From Planctomycetota bacterium (GTDB lineage Bacteria > Planctomycetota > JAJSAM01 > JAJVHW01), in contig JAJRPF010000042.1 in assembly GCA_024280885.1 (NCBI GenBank), positions 1 to 64,000 of the forward strand: a DNA stretch of 64,000 bases, written 5' to 3'. Each line of letters opens with the position of its first letter. The stretch's first letter is position 1. Shown here one piece after another: positions 8,832-17,074 of this stretch. The translations under genes were made by a program, and so were the position numbers. The notes beneath the pieces are model-generated. The model was given only the letters and a program-made list of their open reading frames with translations. It had not been told where the DNA came from and made no database searches.

Positions 8832-9728
8832 TCAACCCCTCGCCTTCTCCGTGGTGCGAAAGTGCAACTTGGCGATGTCGCGCAGCCCGTCGAGCCCGCC
8901 CGAGCGGTAGATCCGCCTTGCCGCAACGTCGACCAGTTTGCCGGCACCTTTCGGCAATTTCTCGCCAACGTCGAATCCCAATCGCTCGAGGTCGCGCAGG
9001 AAGCGCGCGCGGGCGACGATCGACGCCGCCGCCACGGCGGGATGCGACTCGGCGCGCACGCGCTGGTCGAGCTTCAGCGTCCGACCGCGCTCCATCAGTG
9101 CATTCAGAATGAGCCGCTCGTTCGCGAACTTATCCGAGAGCGCGCGCCCGCATTCGTGCTCCTCGAGTACGTCCTCGATGGCCCGCGCGTGGGCCCACGC
9201 AAGGAGTCGGTTCAGGTTGTTGCCGAATTTCGCGTGCAACTCATTGTATCGACGGGGCCCGATCGAGACGACCGCGACGCGATCCCCGTAGCCGGTCTGG
9301 ATCACCTCCGCGATCTCGAGTGCGGCCTTGTCGCTGACCGTCTTGCTGTCGCGGACCCCGAGCGTACGCAACACCTCGACGTCCTCGGGACGCAGGAGAA
9401 CAGCCGCGACGACGAGCGGGCCGAAGTAGTCCCCCTTCCCGGATTCGTCGGTCCCAATGATGGGCTCAGCGACGGCGTCGCACGCGGCGACCGCCGCGCT
9501 GGCACTGCCGTCGCCACCGCCGCCGAGATACGTGGCCGCGAAATCGAGCGCGCCCTTCCCCTGCACGACCAACTTCCCGCTCGTGTAGACGGAGACGGAC
9601 ACGCTGGGCCCGCGGGCGGAATAGCGCGTGTGCTGCTGCTCCCGGAAGTCGAAGCCCGCAGACTCCAACGCGGCGCGAAGAGCATCGCCCTCGGCGGCTG
9701 TGATCTTCCGCACGACATTGTCGGACAT
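8832..9728 (-). CDS. rnhC: Ribonuclease HIII
   Basis: 298 residues from ATG 9728, which overlaps the upstream acyltransferase stop by one base. RNase HIII cleaves the RNA strand of RNA-DNA hybrids. Residues 1-75 form the TBP-like N-terminal substrate-binding domain (DUF3378 type) that separates HIII from HII. The catalytic domain opens with IGTDESGKGDYFGP (91-104, acidic pair D94/E95) and contains the ESHPAVAAASIVAR block characteristic of the family. A longer open frame runs to 9959, but its extra part is an arginine-rich shadow of the neighbouring gene. Confidence 0.93.
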   Translation of the reverse strand: MSDNVVRKITAAEGDALRAALESAGFDFREQQHTRYSARGPSVSVSVYTSGKLVVQGKGALDFAATYLGGGGDGSASAAVAACDAVAEPIIGTDESGKGDYFGPLVVAAVLLRPEDVEVLRTLGVRDSKTVSDKAALEIAEVIQTGYGDRVAVVSIGPRRYNELHAKFGNNLNRLLAWAHARAIEDVLEEHECGRALSDKFANERLILNALMERGRTLKLDQRVRAESHPAVAAASIVARARFLRDLERLGFDVGEKLPKGAGKLVDVAARRIYRSGGLDGLRDIAKLHFRTTEKARG

Positions 9729-10414
9729 CAGGACAAGGCTATCGGATCTACGCCGGGGGTCTCGGTGGCGATGCCGACGGCGGTGGCGGCCACGCCGCCG
9801 GCTTCGACGAGCGCAGCCTGAACGCGCAACCTCAGCGCGTCGATCTCCTCCGAGTTCAGATCGGGAGGGATCTCGATCGGATCGCCGAAGCGCACGGCGA
9901 CTCGCGAGAACGGCAACGGCACGACGAAGCGATCCCATGAGCGCAGCCGTTTCGCCCAACGCGCCTCGAACGCGACCGGAATGAGCGGTACTCCCGCGCG
10001 CATGGCCGCGACGACGCAGCCCGCCTGCACGCTCATCCGCGGGCCACGCGGACCATCCGGGGTGAACGCGACGTGCGCCCCTTCCTTCAGAACACGCGTC
10101 GTCTCGTGCAGCGCCTTGCGCCCGCCGCGCGACGAGGAGCCACGGATCGGCGTGAAACCCATCTTCGCGACCGTACTGGCGATCAGCTCGCCGTCACCGT
10201 GCATCGAGATGAGCACGTGCAGCCCCTCGCCCGCCTGTGTCGCGGCGCCGAGCAGGATGCGCGAGTGCCACATGATCCAGACGGCGCCTCCGGGGACGGC
10301 AGCGCGGCGCTGCCTCACGGCGTGCGCGGGCTGTTCGTCGATCCGCCACGTCAAGCGCAATGCGCGAATCAGAAGGGAGCCGAAGACGCTCGCCAGGAGC
10401 TGCTTCCAGCGCAT
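9728..10414 (-). CDS. Lysophospholipid acyltransferase family (DUF374) membrane-associated protein
   Basis: 228 residues from ATG 10414, one base of which is shared with the lysC stop. An N-terminal hydrophobic helix (about 5-22) is followed by the acyltransferase blocks: WHSRILLGAA in the HxxxxD position, SMHGDGELIA, GSSSRGGRKAL and FTPDGPRGPR. DUF374 proteins are related to lipid A and phosphate acyltransferases but have few characterised members. The acceptor here is unknown. Placement inside a lysC-rnhC operon gives no substrate clue. It could acylate a lipid A-like or phospholipid precursor. Confidence 0.85.
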   Translation of the reverse strand: MRWKQLLASVFGSLLIRALRLTWRIDEQPAHAVRQRRAAVPGGAVWIMWHSRILLGAATQAGEGLHVLISMHGDGELIASTVAKMGFTPIRGSSSRGGRKALHETTRVLKEGAHVAFTPDGPRGPRMSVQAGCVVAAMRAGVPLIPVAFEARWAKRLRSWDRFVVPLPFSRVAVRFGDPIEIPPDLNSEEIDALRLRVQAALVEAGGVAATAVGIATETPGVDPIALS

Positions 10415-11748
10415 CAGCTGTCGAAGAACTCGCGATGAAGACAGAGCACGGCCCGGCTCTCGTCGGCGTGATCGACGAGCAGCGAGACGTTGACGCGCGA
10501 GGCCCCCACCGAGACGACGCGCACCGGGATCTCCTCGCGCCGCAGCGTGGCGAAGACGCGCTCCAGCACGTCCGGAACGTCCCGCAATCCCTCGCCCACG
10601 AGGCACAGGATCGCCTTCTGCGGCTCGACGCGCACCTCGGCAAACTCACGCAGCTCGTCGGCCGCAGCCGCCAGTTGGCCGTCGTCGTCTGTGGTGAGCG
10701 AGACCGAGACCTCTGATGTCGAGATCATGTCGATCACGACACGATGGCGTTCGAAGACCGCAAAGAGTCGCGCCATGAACCCGTGCTGGAGCAGCATCCG
10801 CAGCGACGTGACGTGTACCAGCGTGATGTTCGCCTTCGAGGCAATCGCCCGCACGCCGCCGCGGGCACCGGCACCGGCGAGGATCAGCGTGCCGGCGGCG
10901 TCAGGGCGATACGTGTTCAGCACACGGATGGGGATGCTCTGGCGCACGGCCGGATGAATGGTCGCCGGGTGGATCACCTTGGCGCCGTAGTACGCGAGTT
11001 CCGCGGCCTCCTTGAAGCTCATCCGCTCAAGCGTGCGGGACTCCGGCACGATGCGTGGATCCGCGCTCATCACGCCGTCGACGTCGGTCCAGATCTCGAT
11101 CTCGTCCGCGCCGAGAGCCGCGCCGAAGATCGACGCCGAGTAGTCGGAACCGCCGCGCCCGAGAGTCGTGATGAACCCGGCTTCGTCGCGGGCGACGAAG
11201 CCTGTCACGACCGGGACAACGTCCTCGAACGCCTGCGCGGCGAATTCTGCTGGGATGCGCTCATAGCTCTCGGCCAGGACCTCGGCGCCGCCATACGTGC
11301 TGTCGGTCAGAAGACCGAGATCGTAGCTCCGAACCGGGCGGGCAGGCACTCCGGACGCGTCGAGCGCCGCCGCCACGATCCGGATCGAACAGCGCTCTCC
11401 GAAGCTCATCATGCGGTCGAGCGAGCGCGGCGTGAGGTCGCCTACCAGCGTGATGCCCTTCAAGAGTGACGAGAGCTCGTCGACCTCGTCCTCGAGCAGG
11501 TCGTCGGGAAGCCCAAGCTCGGCGATCAGGCTCGCCAGTCGCTCGCGCAGAGCGCCGCCGTCGAGATCGGTGTCGGTATCGCCAGCGACGGCGCTCTTCG
11601 CCAACTGGATCAGTGTGTTGGTGACACCCGCTTGCGCCGAGACGACGACGACCGGTCGCCGCGGCAGGCGGCCGCGGACGATCTCGACGACCTGCCGGAT
11701 GCGCTCGGCGTCGCCGACGGACGTTCCACCGAACTTCATGATGATCAT
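10414..11748 (-). CDS. lysC: Aspartate kinase
   Basis: 444 residues. It phosphorylates aspartate as the first committed step to lysine/DAP, threonine and methionine. The kinase domain has KFGGTSVGD (5-13), the VVSAQAG strand and GRGGSDYSA. Two C-terminal ACT domains (about 290-444) give the usual feedback control. The likely effectors are lysine and/or threonine, which cannot be told from sequence alone. It is the first gene of the minus-strand cluster ending in dapF and diverges from a LeuA-like gene across a 292-bp region that carries an inverted-repeat element. Confidence 0.95.
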   Translation of the reverse strand: MIIMKFGGTSVGDAERIRQVVEIVRGRLPRRPVVVVSAQAGVTNTLIQLAKSAVAGDTDTDLDGGALRERLASLIAELGLPDDLLEDEVDELSSLLKGITLVGDLTPRSLDRMMSFGERCSIRIVAAALDASGVPARPVRSYDLGLLTDSTYGGAEVLAESYERIPAEFAAQAFEDVVPVVTGFVARDEAGFITTLGRGGSDYSASIFGAALGADEIEIWTDVDGVMSADPRIVPESRTLERMSFKEAAELAYYGAKVIHPATIHPAVRQSIPIRVLNTYRPDAAGTLILAGAGARGGVRAIASKANITLVHVTSLRMLLQHGFMARLFAVFERHRVVIDMISTSEVSVSLTTDDDGQLAAAADELREFAEVRVEPQKAILCLVGEGLRDVPDVLERVFATLRREEIPVRVVSVGASRVNVSLLVDHADESRAVLCLHREFFDS

Positions 11749-11794
11749 GGCGGAGCCGATGCTCCGCGCGCGCGGGGCGCCGCGCCAAAGGGAA

Positions 11795-11962
11795 AGGGTT
11801 CACGCAAGAATAAGTTCCAGGGACCGAGGGCGAGCGAGGCGGTGCAGGGCAAGGCGCATCGACGACGCGACTCATCGCGGAGCCGAGTCGGGGAGGAGAG
11901 GCAACGCAGTCCTGCGCCGCCGCAGCCGACCGAATCCCGGAAGTTATTCTCGCGTGGGCCCA
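11795..11962. repeat. Element with ~28-bp inverted ends in the lysC/leuA-like divergent region
   Basis: The ends at 11795-11822 and 11936-11962 are inverted copies with about five differences and a one-base gap. The shared core is AGAATAA(G/C)TTCC. The interior (~113 bp) is non-coding and not simply palindromic. No second copy is visible in the window. It sits between two divergent amino-acid biosynthesis genes, so it may carry or separate their promoters. It could be a MITE-like insertion or a structured leader RNA. Confidence 0.6.
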
Positions 11963-12040
11963 ATGCGAGACCGAGCGCGACGCACTTCACTGCAAACCCA
12001 GCAGTGGACCGGCTACGATGAGGGGTCCGGAGGCCAATTG

Positions 12041-13282
12041 ATGAGCGAACCAACCCGCGAAGACCTGATCTACGATTGGAATCTCGAGGAGGCGCCGCCG
12101 CGTCCCACGCACAAGGCGACGTTCGATGATGAGAGCCTGCGCGACGGATTGCAGTCGCCGTCGGTGAAGAATCCGAGCATCGACGAGAAGATCGAGATCC
12201 TGCATCGGATCCACGCTCTGGGGATCGATTCGGTCAATCTCGGCCTGCCCGGCGCTGGCGCACACGCCGTCCGCGACGTCACCGCTCTGGCGAACGAGAT
12301 CGTCAGCCAGAAGATGGACATCGACCCGAACTGCGCCGCGCGCACACTCGAAGCCGACATCCGCCCGGTCGCCGAGATCCAACAGGCCACGGGCCTCTCG
12401 ATCGAGTCCGCCGTGTTCCTCGGCTGCTCTCAGATCCGTCTTCTGGTCGAGGACTGGGACGTCAAGAAGCTGCTCAAACTGACGATCGACGCCGTCGAGT
12501 TCGCGAAGAAGCACGAGTTGCGCGTCATGTACGTCACCGAGGACACGACGCGCACCCACCCGAAGATCGTGGACCAGCTCTATCGCGCGGCCATCGACCA
12601 CGGCGCCGACCGCGTCGTGGTCTGCGACACGGTCGGGCACGCAACGCCGCATGGCGTCACCCGGCTGATCCGCCATGTGAAGGCGATCATCAACGCGACG
12701 AACCCGGCCGTGAAGCTGGACTGGCACGGCCACCGCGACCGTGGGCTCGACGTCATCAACGCGATCGCGGCGTACGAGGCGGGGGCGGATCGCTTGCACG
12801 GCGCGGCGATCGGCATCGGCGAGCGGGCGGGCAACTGCCCCATGGACACGCTCCTCGTCAACATGAAGCTGCTCGGCTACATCGACAACGACCTCACCGG
12901 GCTCATGAACTACGTCGAAACGGTGTCGAAGTACACCGAGGTGCCGATCCCTTCGAACTACCCGGTCGTTGGTGCCGACGCCTTCGAGACCGCGACGGGC
13001 GTGCACGCCGCCGCGGTGATCAAGGCCCTCGAGCGCGGCGACTCATGGCTGGCAAACCGCGTCTACTCGGGCGTCCCGGCCGACGAATTCGGGCTGGAGC
13101 AGAAGATCACGGTCGGCCCGATGAGCGGACGCTCAAATTGCGTCTACTGGCTGAAGCGCAACGGCTACGACGTCACCGACGCGAACGTCGCCGCGCTCTT
13201 CGGGGCCGCCAAGACCAGTAATCGCGTCCTCTCGGACGTCGAGGTCAAGGCCGCTCTCTCCGGAGTCGGCGTCGGAGCCTGA
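12041..13282 (+). CDS. 2-isopropylmalate/homocitrate synthase family enzyme (LeuA-like)
   Basis: 413 residues. ATG 12041 has GGAGG about 9 nt upstream. The HMGL-like TIM barrel begins FDDESLRDGLQSP (28-40), matching the family D-x-x-LRDG(E/L)Q motif. The metal-binding HxH lies in DWHGHRDRGLDV (about 226-237) and is followed by AAIGIGERAGNCPMD. A DAFETATGVHAAAVIK block corresponds to the subdomain after the barrel. At 413 residues it lacks the ~100-residue leucine-sensing C-terminal domain of LeuA. It may therefore be an unregulated isopropylmalate, homocitrate or citramalate-type synthase. The choice of substrate is not decided by the sequence. Confidence 0.85.
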   Translation: MSEPTREDLIYDWNLEEAPPRPTHKATFDDESLRDGLQSPSVKNPSIDEKIEILHRIHALGIDSVNLGLPGAGAHAVRDVTALANEIVSQKMDIDPNCAARTLEADIRPVAEIQQATGLSIESAVFLGCSQIRLLVEDWDVKKLLKLTIDAVEFAKKHELRVMYVTEDTTRTHPKIVDQLYRAAIDHGADRVVVCDTVGHATPHGVTRLIRHVKAIINATNPAVKLDWHGHRDRGLDVINAIAAYEAGADRLHGAAIGIGERAGNCPMDTLLVNMKLLGYIDNDLTGLMNYVETVSKYTEVPIPSNYPVVGADAFETATGVHAAAVIKALERGDSWLANRVYSGVPADEFGLEQKITVGPMSGRSNCVYWLKRNGYDVTDANVAALFGAAKTSNRVLSDVEVKAALSGVGVGA

Positions 13283-13373
13283 CGACTGTTCTCAACGTGA
13301 TTGCGCGAGCCGCACCGGGATCGCTTGAGCCGCGTTGGTCGAGCCCGAGGGACTCGAGCGCGTGAGAATCGAG

Positions 13374-13410
13374 AACGCCCCCTGTCGACAATGAGCCGAC
13401 AGGAGGCGTT
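13374..13410. terminator. Terminator hairpin, bidirectional
   Basis: Arms 13374-13387 and 13397-13410 pair over 13 of 14 positions around a 9-nt loop. It lies between the 3' ends of the LeuA-like gene and the convergent zinc-finger micro-protein gene. No strong T-run on either side. Confidence 0.7.
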
Positions 13411-13472
13411 CGCACGCGGTCGTCGCCAGTCGATCCGGGCCAGTCGATCTCGTCGGCTGCTCGGCTACTCCG

Positions 13473-13694
13473 CTACTCGGAGTCGCGGGTCGCCGCCCCG
13501 ACGGGTGCAGCCAGCTCTTCTGTCGCCAGCGCCGCATGACCGTTGTGCTCCCGCCAGATCCGCGAACGAATGCAATTCGGGCACTTGTGATAGGTCTCGG
13601 CCTGGCGCCGCTCGCAGATATCGCGCGAGATCAGGTGCGTGATCAGTCCCGGCACCTCGGTCGCACGTTGCGGGCAGAGAATGTAGTACTCCAT
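13473..13694 (-). CDS. Small zinc-ribbon-like protein (73 aa)
   Basis: 73 residues. ATG 13694 has GGAGG 8 nt upstream, which favours it over a longer frame to 13826. Four cysteines (C7, C27, C38, C41) are arranged as C-x19-C-x10-C-x2-C, with YHKCPNC giving a knuckle typical of zinc binding. The C-terminal third (after about residue 50) is low complexity. I do not recognise a named family. It may be a small zinc-binding regulatory or adaptor protein. It stands alone, with a terminator hairpin downstream and a conserved-looking AT-richer upstream stretch. Confidence 0.6.
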   Translation of the reverse strand: MEYYILCPQRATEVPGLITHLISRDICERRQAETYHKCPNCIRSRIWREHNGHAALATEELAAPVGAATRDSE

Positions 13695-13846
13695 CGAGCG
13701 CCTCCAAGCCGACCATGCGCGTGTTCGCACGGCCATCGGGCATGTCGGATTCTTACCGCGAACCGGGAGTACGCACAAGACCTCGCGACGAGTTTTTGCG
13801 CTGAAATTGACGAGAATGGCACCCAATTGGCACGAAACAGGCTCAA

Positions 13847-14758
13847 TCAGGGGTAGACGACAAAACTCCGATCCATCCTCCCGGATGGCGGAATTACGAC
13901 AATCTCGGGCGAGGGGAGCCGCCGAAAGACCGCATCACGCGACTCCAGCCGGATGAGCGCTCGGCCGGGCGGAAGGCCTATCAGATGATATCCGCCGTCT
14001 GAATCTGTGAGCGCATATCGGCCCCACGCCTGGGCGATCGTGCCGTCTGCCGCCAGCGGACGGACTGTGACGGCCAACCCCTGTGCAGATCCACCGTCAG
14101 CCCGGATCACGTTGCCCTTCATCTCCGGACCGACGCCGATCTCAGGGACTACCAGATCGAGGGTCAGGCGGCGCGCGCCCGCCGGAATCTCGATCTCAGT
14201 CGTAGCGCCGGTGCCGAGCACGTCAAGCCGCCAACGACCGACCGACAACCCCTCGACGATCGAAATCGGATCGGCAACGGTGATTGCTCGACGGTCCACG
14301 ACCGGAACCCCCTCTTCAACGCGGCTGAGGAGCAGGTTGCGCGGACCCGAGGAGGGATCAGCCAGGCTCACCATGAGCCGCGCCGGGCCGAGAGGAGGTC
14401 GCGCGACGAGCGTGATCGGCAGCGCCGGAGGGACAGGCACGCGCACGATCGAGACCGGACGCCCCGGCGCGCGCAATGCGAAGATGTAGCTGGCCGGGTT
14501 GAGTGGCTCGCTCTCGAAGCGCCCCTCGTCATCGGCATTCGCGTCGGCGCCATGCATGCGCTCGACGACCCCGTCGAGCGAGACACGGTAAATGGCGATC
14601 CGCGCATGCTGCGGGCGCTTGAGGCCGGTGACGGTGCCCGAAACGGCCAGGGGCCCCGTCACTTTGAGGGGCTTCGGACCGGCACAGGCGCCGAGTAACA
14701 ACAGTCCGACCGGGATGAGACCGAGGCCGGTGGTCCGCAAGGCGGGAGACGTCTTCAC
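13847..14758 (-). CDS. Lipoprotein with carboxypeptidase-regulatory-like repeats, function unknown
   Basis: 303 residues from GTG 14758, overlapping the upstream gene's TGA (GTGA). A lipoprotein signal ends in LLGAC (Cys25). The rest is beta-rich, with three segments of the form 'sGtV.....G.a..g...v......dG..t.tDsdGgY.l.gLppG', most clearly YALTDSDGGYHLIGLPPG near residues 245-262. This pattern is typical of CarboxypepD_reg/transthyretin-like surface domains. No catalytic motif is visible. Translational coupling to the sugar-isomerase-like gene suggests co-expression, although the functional link is unclear. Confidence 0.7.
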   Translation of the reverse strand: MKTSPALRTTGLGLIPVGLLLLGACAGPKPLKVTGPLAVSGTVTGLKRPQHARIAIYRVSLDGVVERMHGADANADDEGRFESEPLNPASYIFALRAPGRPVSIVRVPVPPALPITLVARPPLGPARLMVSLADPSSGPRNLLLSRVEEGVPVVDRRAITVADPISIVEGLSVGRWRLDVLGTGATTEIEIPAGARRLTLDLVVPEIGVGPEMKGNVIRADGGSAQGLAVTVRPLAADGTIAQAWGRYALTDSDGGYHLIGLPPGRALIRLESRDAVFRRLPSPEIVVIPPSGRMDRSFVVYP

Positions 14759-15591
14759 GGGTGGATCCTCCTCAGGAACTCGATCGCCGCCTCGGCGATC
14801 AGCGGTGCGCGGTGCGAGTCGCGAGACAACTCGACTCCGACGAGCCCGTCGTAGCCGGTCCTTGCCAATGCTGCCAACACTGGAGGAAGGTCAAGCGTGC
14901 CCTCGCCGAAGGGAAGGTGCAGGTGCTCGCCCTCGCGCATGTCCTCGACCTGCACGTCGGCCAAGTCGCGCGCATACGCCTCGGTCAGCTGCGCCACGTC
15001 GCCCTCGCGATTGCAATGCACGTGGCCGACGTCGAGAGCCAAGCGAAGAGCCGGATGCGCCGCAGCATCGCGCAGCGCCGCCCAGCCCGCAAGCGTCTCG
15101 ACATGCATTCCGGGCTCTGGCTCGAACGCCGCAACCATCCCGCGCTCGTGCGCTGCGTCCGCGATGCGGCGCGCACCATCGGCCAGGCGTTCGTCGAGCA
15201 CGCCCGCGGCCTCCGGAGCTGGCGGGTTGCCACTCCAAAAAGCGAGCACTCCCGCGCCGAGGTCACGGCCGATATCCAGACAGCGGATCAAGAAGCCCAG
15301 CCGCCGATCGCGGCCTTCCGGATCCGGATCGAGGAGTGTCGGCTGATGCTTGCGCCGCGCGTCGAGCACGAAGCGCGCGCCCGTCTGGATGCAGATGTCC
15401 AGCCCACGTCGATCGAGATGCGCCGCCACACGGTCGATCTCTGCGGGCGTCGCCAGGAACGGATCGAGGTGCGGAACATCCGGCGTGAGCGCCAACCCCG
15501 CGTAGCCGAGATCCGCCACCAGATCGATCGCATCCGCGAGCCGATGGTGCGCGAGTCCGTTGGTGTTGTAGGCAAAGCGCAGAGCAGTCAT
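14755..15591 (-). CDS. Sugar phosphate isomerase/epimerase-like TIM-barrel protein
   Basis: 278 residues from ATG 15591. The longer frame to 16044 is antisense to the neighbouring gene. It belongs to the xylose isomerase-like/AP endonuclease 2 superfamily. Barrel strands and metal ligands fit the pattern: FEPEPGMH (E residues and H), LALDVGHVHC (D and H) and VGVELSRDSH near the end. Members epimerise or isomerise sugars and inositols with a divalent metal, and the substrate here is unknown. It is followed by a coupled lipoprotein gene and diverges from an aminotransferase gene with about 130 bp between starts. Confidence 0.82.
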   Translation of the reverse strand: MTALRFAYNTNGLAHHRLADAIDLVADLGYAGLALTPDVPHLDPFLATPAEIDRVAAHLDRRGLDICIQTGARFVLDARRKHQPTLLDPDPEGRDRRLGFLIRCLDIGRDLGAGVLAFWSGNPPAPEAAGVLDERLADGARRIADAAHERGMVAAFEPEPGMHVETLAGWAALRDAAAHPALRLALDVGHVHCNREGDVAQLTEAYARDLADVQVEDMREGEHLHLPFGEGTLDLPPVLAALARTGYDGLVGVELSRDSHRAPLIAEAAIEFLRRIHP

Positions 15592-15719
15592 CGGCGCCGA
15601 TTGTAGAGTCCCCGGCAGAAGGCTCCGCACTCCCGGCGAGGGCATGCCGACAGGCTTTCGAGAATCGACGCGCCGCGACGTGCAGCCCGACTCGTCTGCC
15701 CCGCTGATAGCCTCTCGCC

Positions 15720-16796
15720 ATGCCCGACACGATCGTCTCCTTTGTCCCCGGTCCGGCTCACGTTCGACGCCCGGTGCTCGACGCGATGGCCGTCCCGCCG
15801 TTGCCACACCGCTCACCCGAGATGCGCGCCGTCGTCCGACGCGTGCAGGCTGGGCTCGCGGAGATCCTGCCGACGCGAGCTGCGGTCTTTCCGGTGCTGG
15901 CGTCAGGGACGATGGCACTCGAAGCGGCGTTGCGCGGAATGGTGCGTTCGCGAGCGCTCGTGATCTCTGGCGGAGCGTTCGGCGAGCGCCTCGTGCGGGT
16001 CTGTGCTGGGACTGGGCTGGCGGTTGAGGCGCTCGCGGTGCCATCGGGATGGCCCATTGACCCGGACGTCCTCGACCGCGCGCTGGCCGCCGGTCAATTC
16101 GACACGGTGGCGATCGTCCACTGCGAGACGCAGACCGGCGCGCTGACCGACCTCAACAGCATCGGCGCGGTCATCCGGGCGCACGCCGGCGTCGCTCTGA
16201 TCGTGGATGCGATCGCGTCATTCGGCGGCGTCGAGATCCCCTTCGACGAGCTCGCGCCGGAAACCGTGCTGGTCAGCGTGTCGAGCAAGGCGCTCGCATG
16301 CCCGCCGGGCGTGGCGATCATGGCCGTGAGCGAAGGTGCGGCCGAGCGCACGCGGTCGGCGACCGGGGATGGGTATGCGCTGCGACTGGAGACCCTGGTC
16401 GAGCGCGCGCGCGGCGGCCAGACACCACAGACACCTTCGACCCCACTGCTGCACGCGCTCGACGCTCAGCTTCCCTCCATCGTCGCGGAGGGGATGCCGA
16501 CGCGCGCCGCCCGGCACGCGAAGATGGCAGCGCTGGTACACGCGTGGGCGCACGGTCGCTTCGACGTGCTGGCCCGCGAGGATGCGCGGAGCCCGACGGT
16601 GACCACGCTGGAGAACACGCTCGGGGTGGACGTGCCAGCGCTCCTGGAAGCGGTGGAGCGTCGCGGGTATCGGATCGCGAACGGTTACGGCGAGTTGCGG
16701 AACGCGACGTTCCGGATCGGTCACATGGGGGATGTGACGGTGGCGCAGACGCGGGGGTTGTTGGATGCGATGGATGAGGCCTTGGAGGAGGTCTGA
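15720..16796 (+). CDS. Class V PLP aminotransferase (alanine/serine-glyoxylate type)
   Basis: 358 residues. Fold type I class V enzyme. FVPGPAHV near the N-terminus matches the family's 'GPsxv' opening. SGTMALEAAL (62-71) binds the cofactor phosphate. VDAIASFGG has the pyridine-binding D163, and SVSSKALACPPG carries the Schiff-base lysine K190. Relatives act as alanine-glyoxylate, serine-pyruvate or 2-aminoethylphosphonate transaminases, and the exact substrate pair is not determinable here. The gene is single, and its stop codon merges into a G-rich tract (16797-16839). Confidence 0.88.
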   Translation: MPDTIVSFVPGPAHVRRPVLDAMAVPPLPHRSPEMRAVVRRVQAGLAEILPTRAAVFPVLASGTMALEAALRGMVRSRALVISGGAFGERLVRVCAGTGLAVEALAVPSGWPIDPDVLDRALAAGQFDTVAIVHCETQTGALTDLNSIGAVIRAHAGVALIVDAIASFGGVEIPFDELAPETVLVSVSSKALACPPGVAIMAVSEGAAERTRSATGDGYALRLETLVERARGGQTPQTPSTPLLHALDAQLPSIVAEGMPTRAARHAKMAALVHAWAHGRFDVLAREDARSPTVTTLENTLGVDVPALLEAVERRGYRIANGYGELRNATFRIGHMGDVTVAQTRGLLDAMDEALEEV

Positions 16797-16839
16797 GGGA
16801 GGGATGGGGTGGGGATGAGGTTGCGGGGATTGGGATTGG
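16797..16839 (+). other. G-rich tract with G-quadruplex potential
   Basis: Seven runs of three or four G's occur within 43 nt, starting directly after the aminotransferase stop codon (TGA 16794-16796), with 1-9 nt between runs. As RNA this would sit at the very 3' end of the transcript. Strand-specific G richness like this is not seen in the coding regions nearby. Confidence 0.55.
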
Positions 16840-16888
16840 GATGGATGAGATCTGGGTGGATCGCGACTCGTCGAGGGGTCGAAACACC

Positions 16889-16971
16889 GTGCCAGGCTCA
16901 ATTTCTTCGCGCGGCCACGCGACCGGACGAGGGCGAGTCTCGTCAGCGCGCGCAAGAATTGAGCCAGGCAC
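16889..16971. repeat. REP-like inverted repeat
   Basis: Arms 16889-16913 and 16947-16971 (25 nt each) are inverted copies with only a few differences. The outer part is GTGCC(A/T)GGCTCAATT. The 33-nt centre is GC-rich. The outer motif resembles the GTGCC-rich palindromes that accompany REP-associated (RAYT/IS200-like) transposases in other bacteria. No such transposase is in this window. Confidence 0.6.
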
Positions 16972-17074
16972 GCGAGTTCGACGCCGCGCTCCCCGTCGGT
17001 TTATCGGGGGGAATTGGCGGTGGGAAAGCGAGGACGCAGGACCGCCCACCCTCTCGACGGCGACCGAAACGAGA

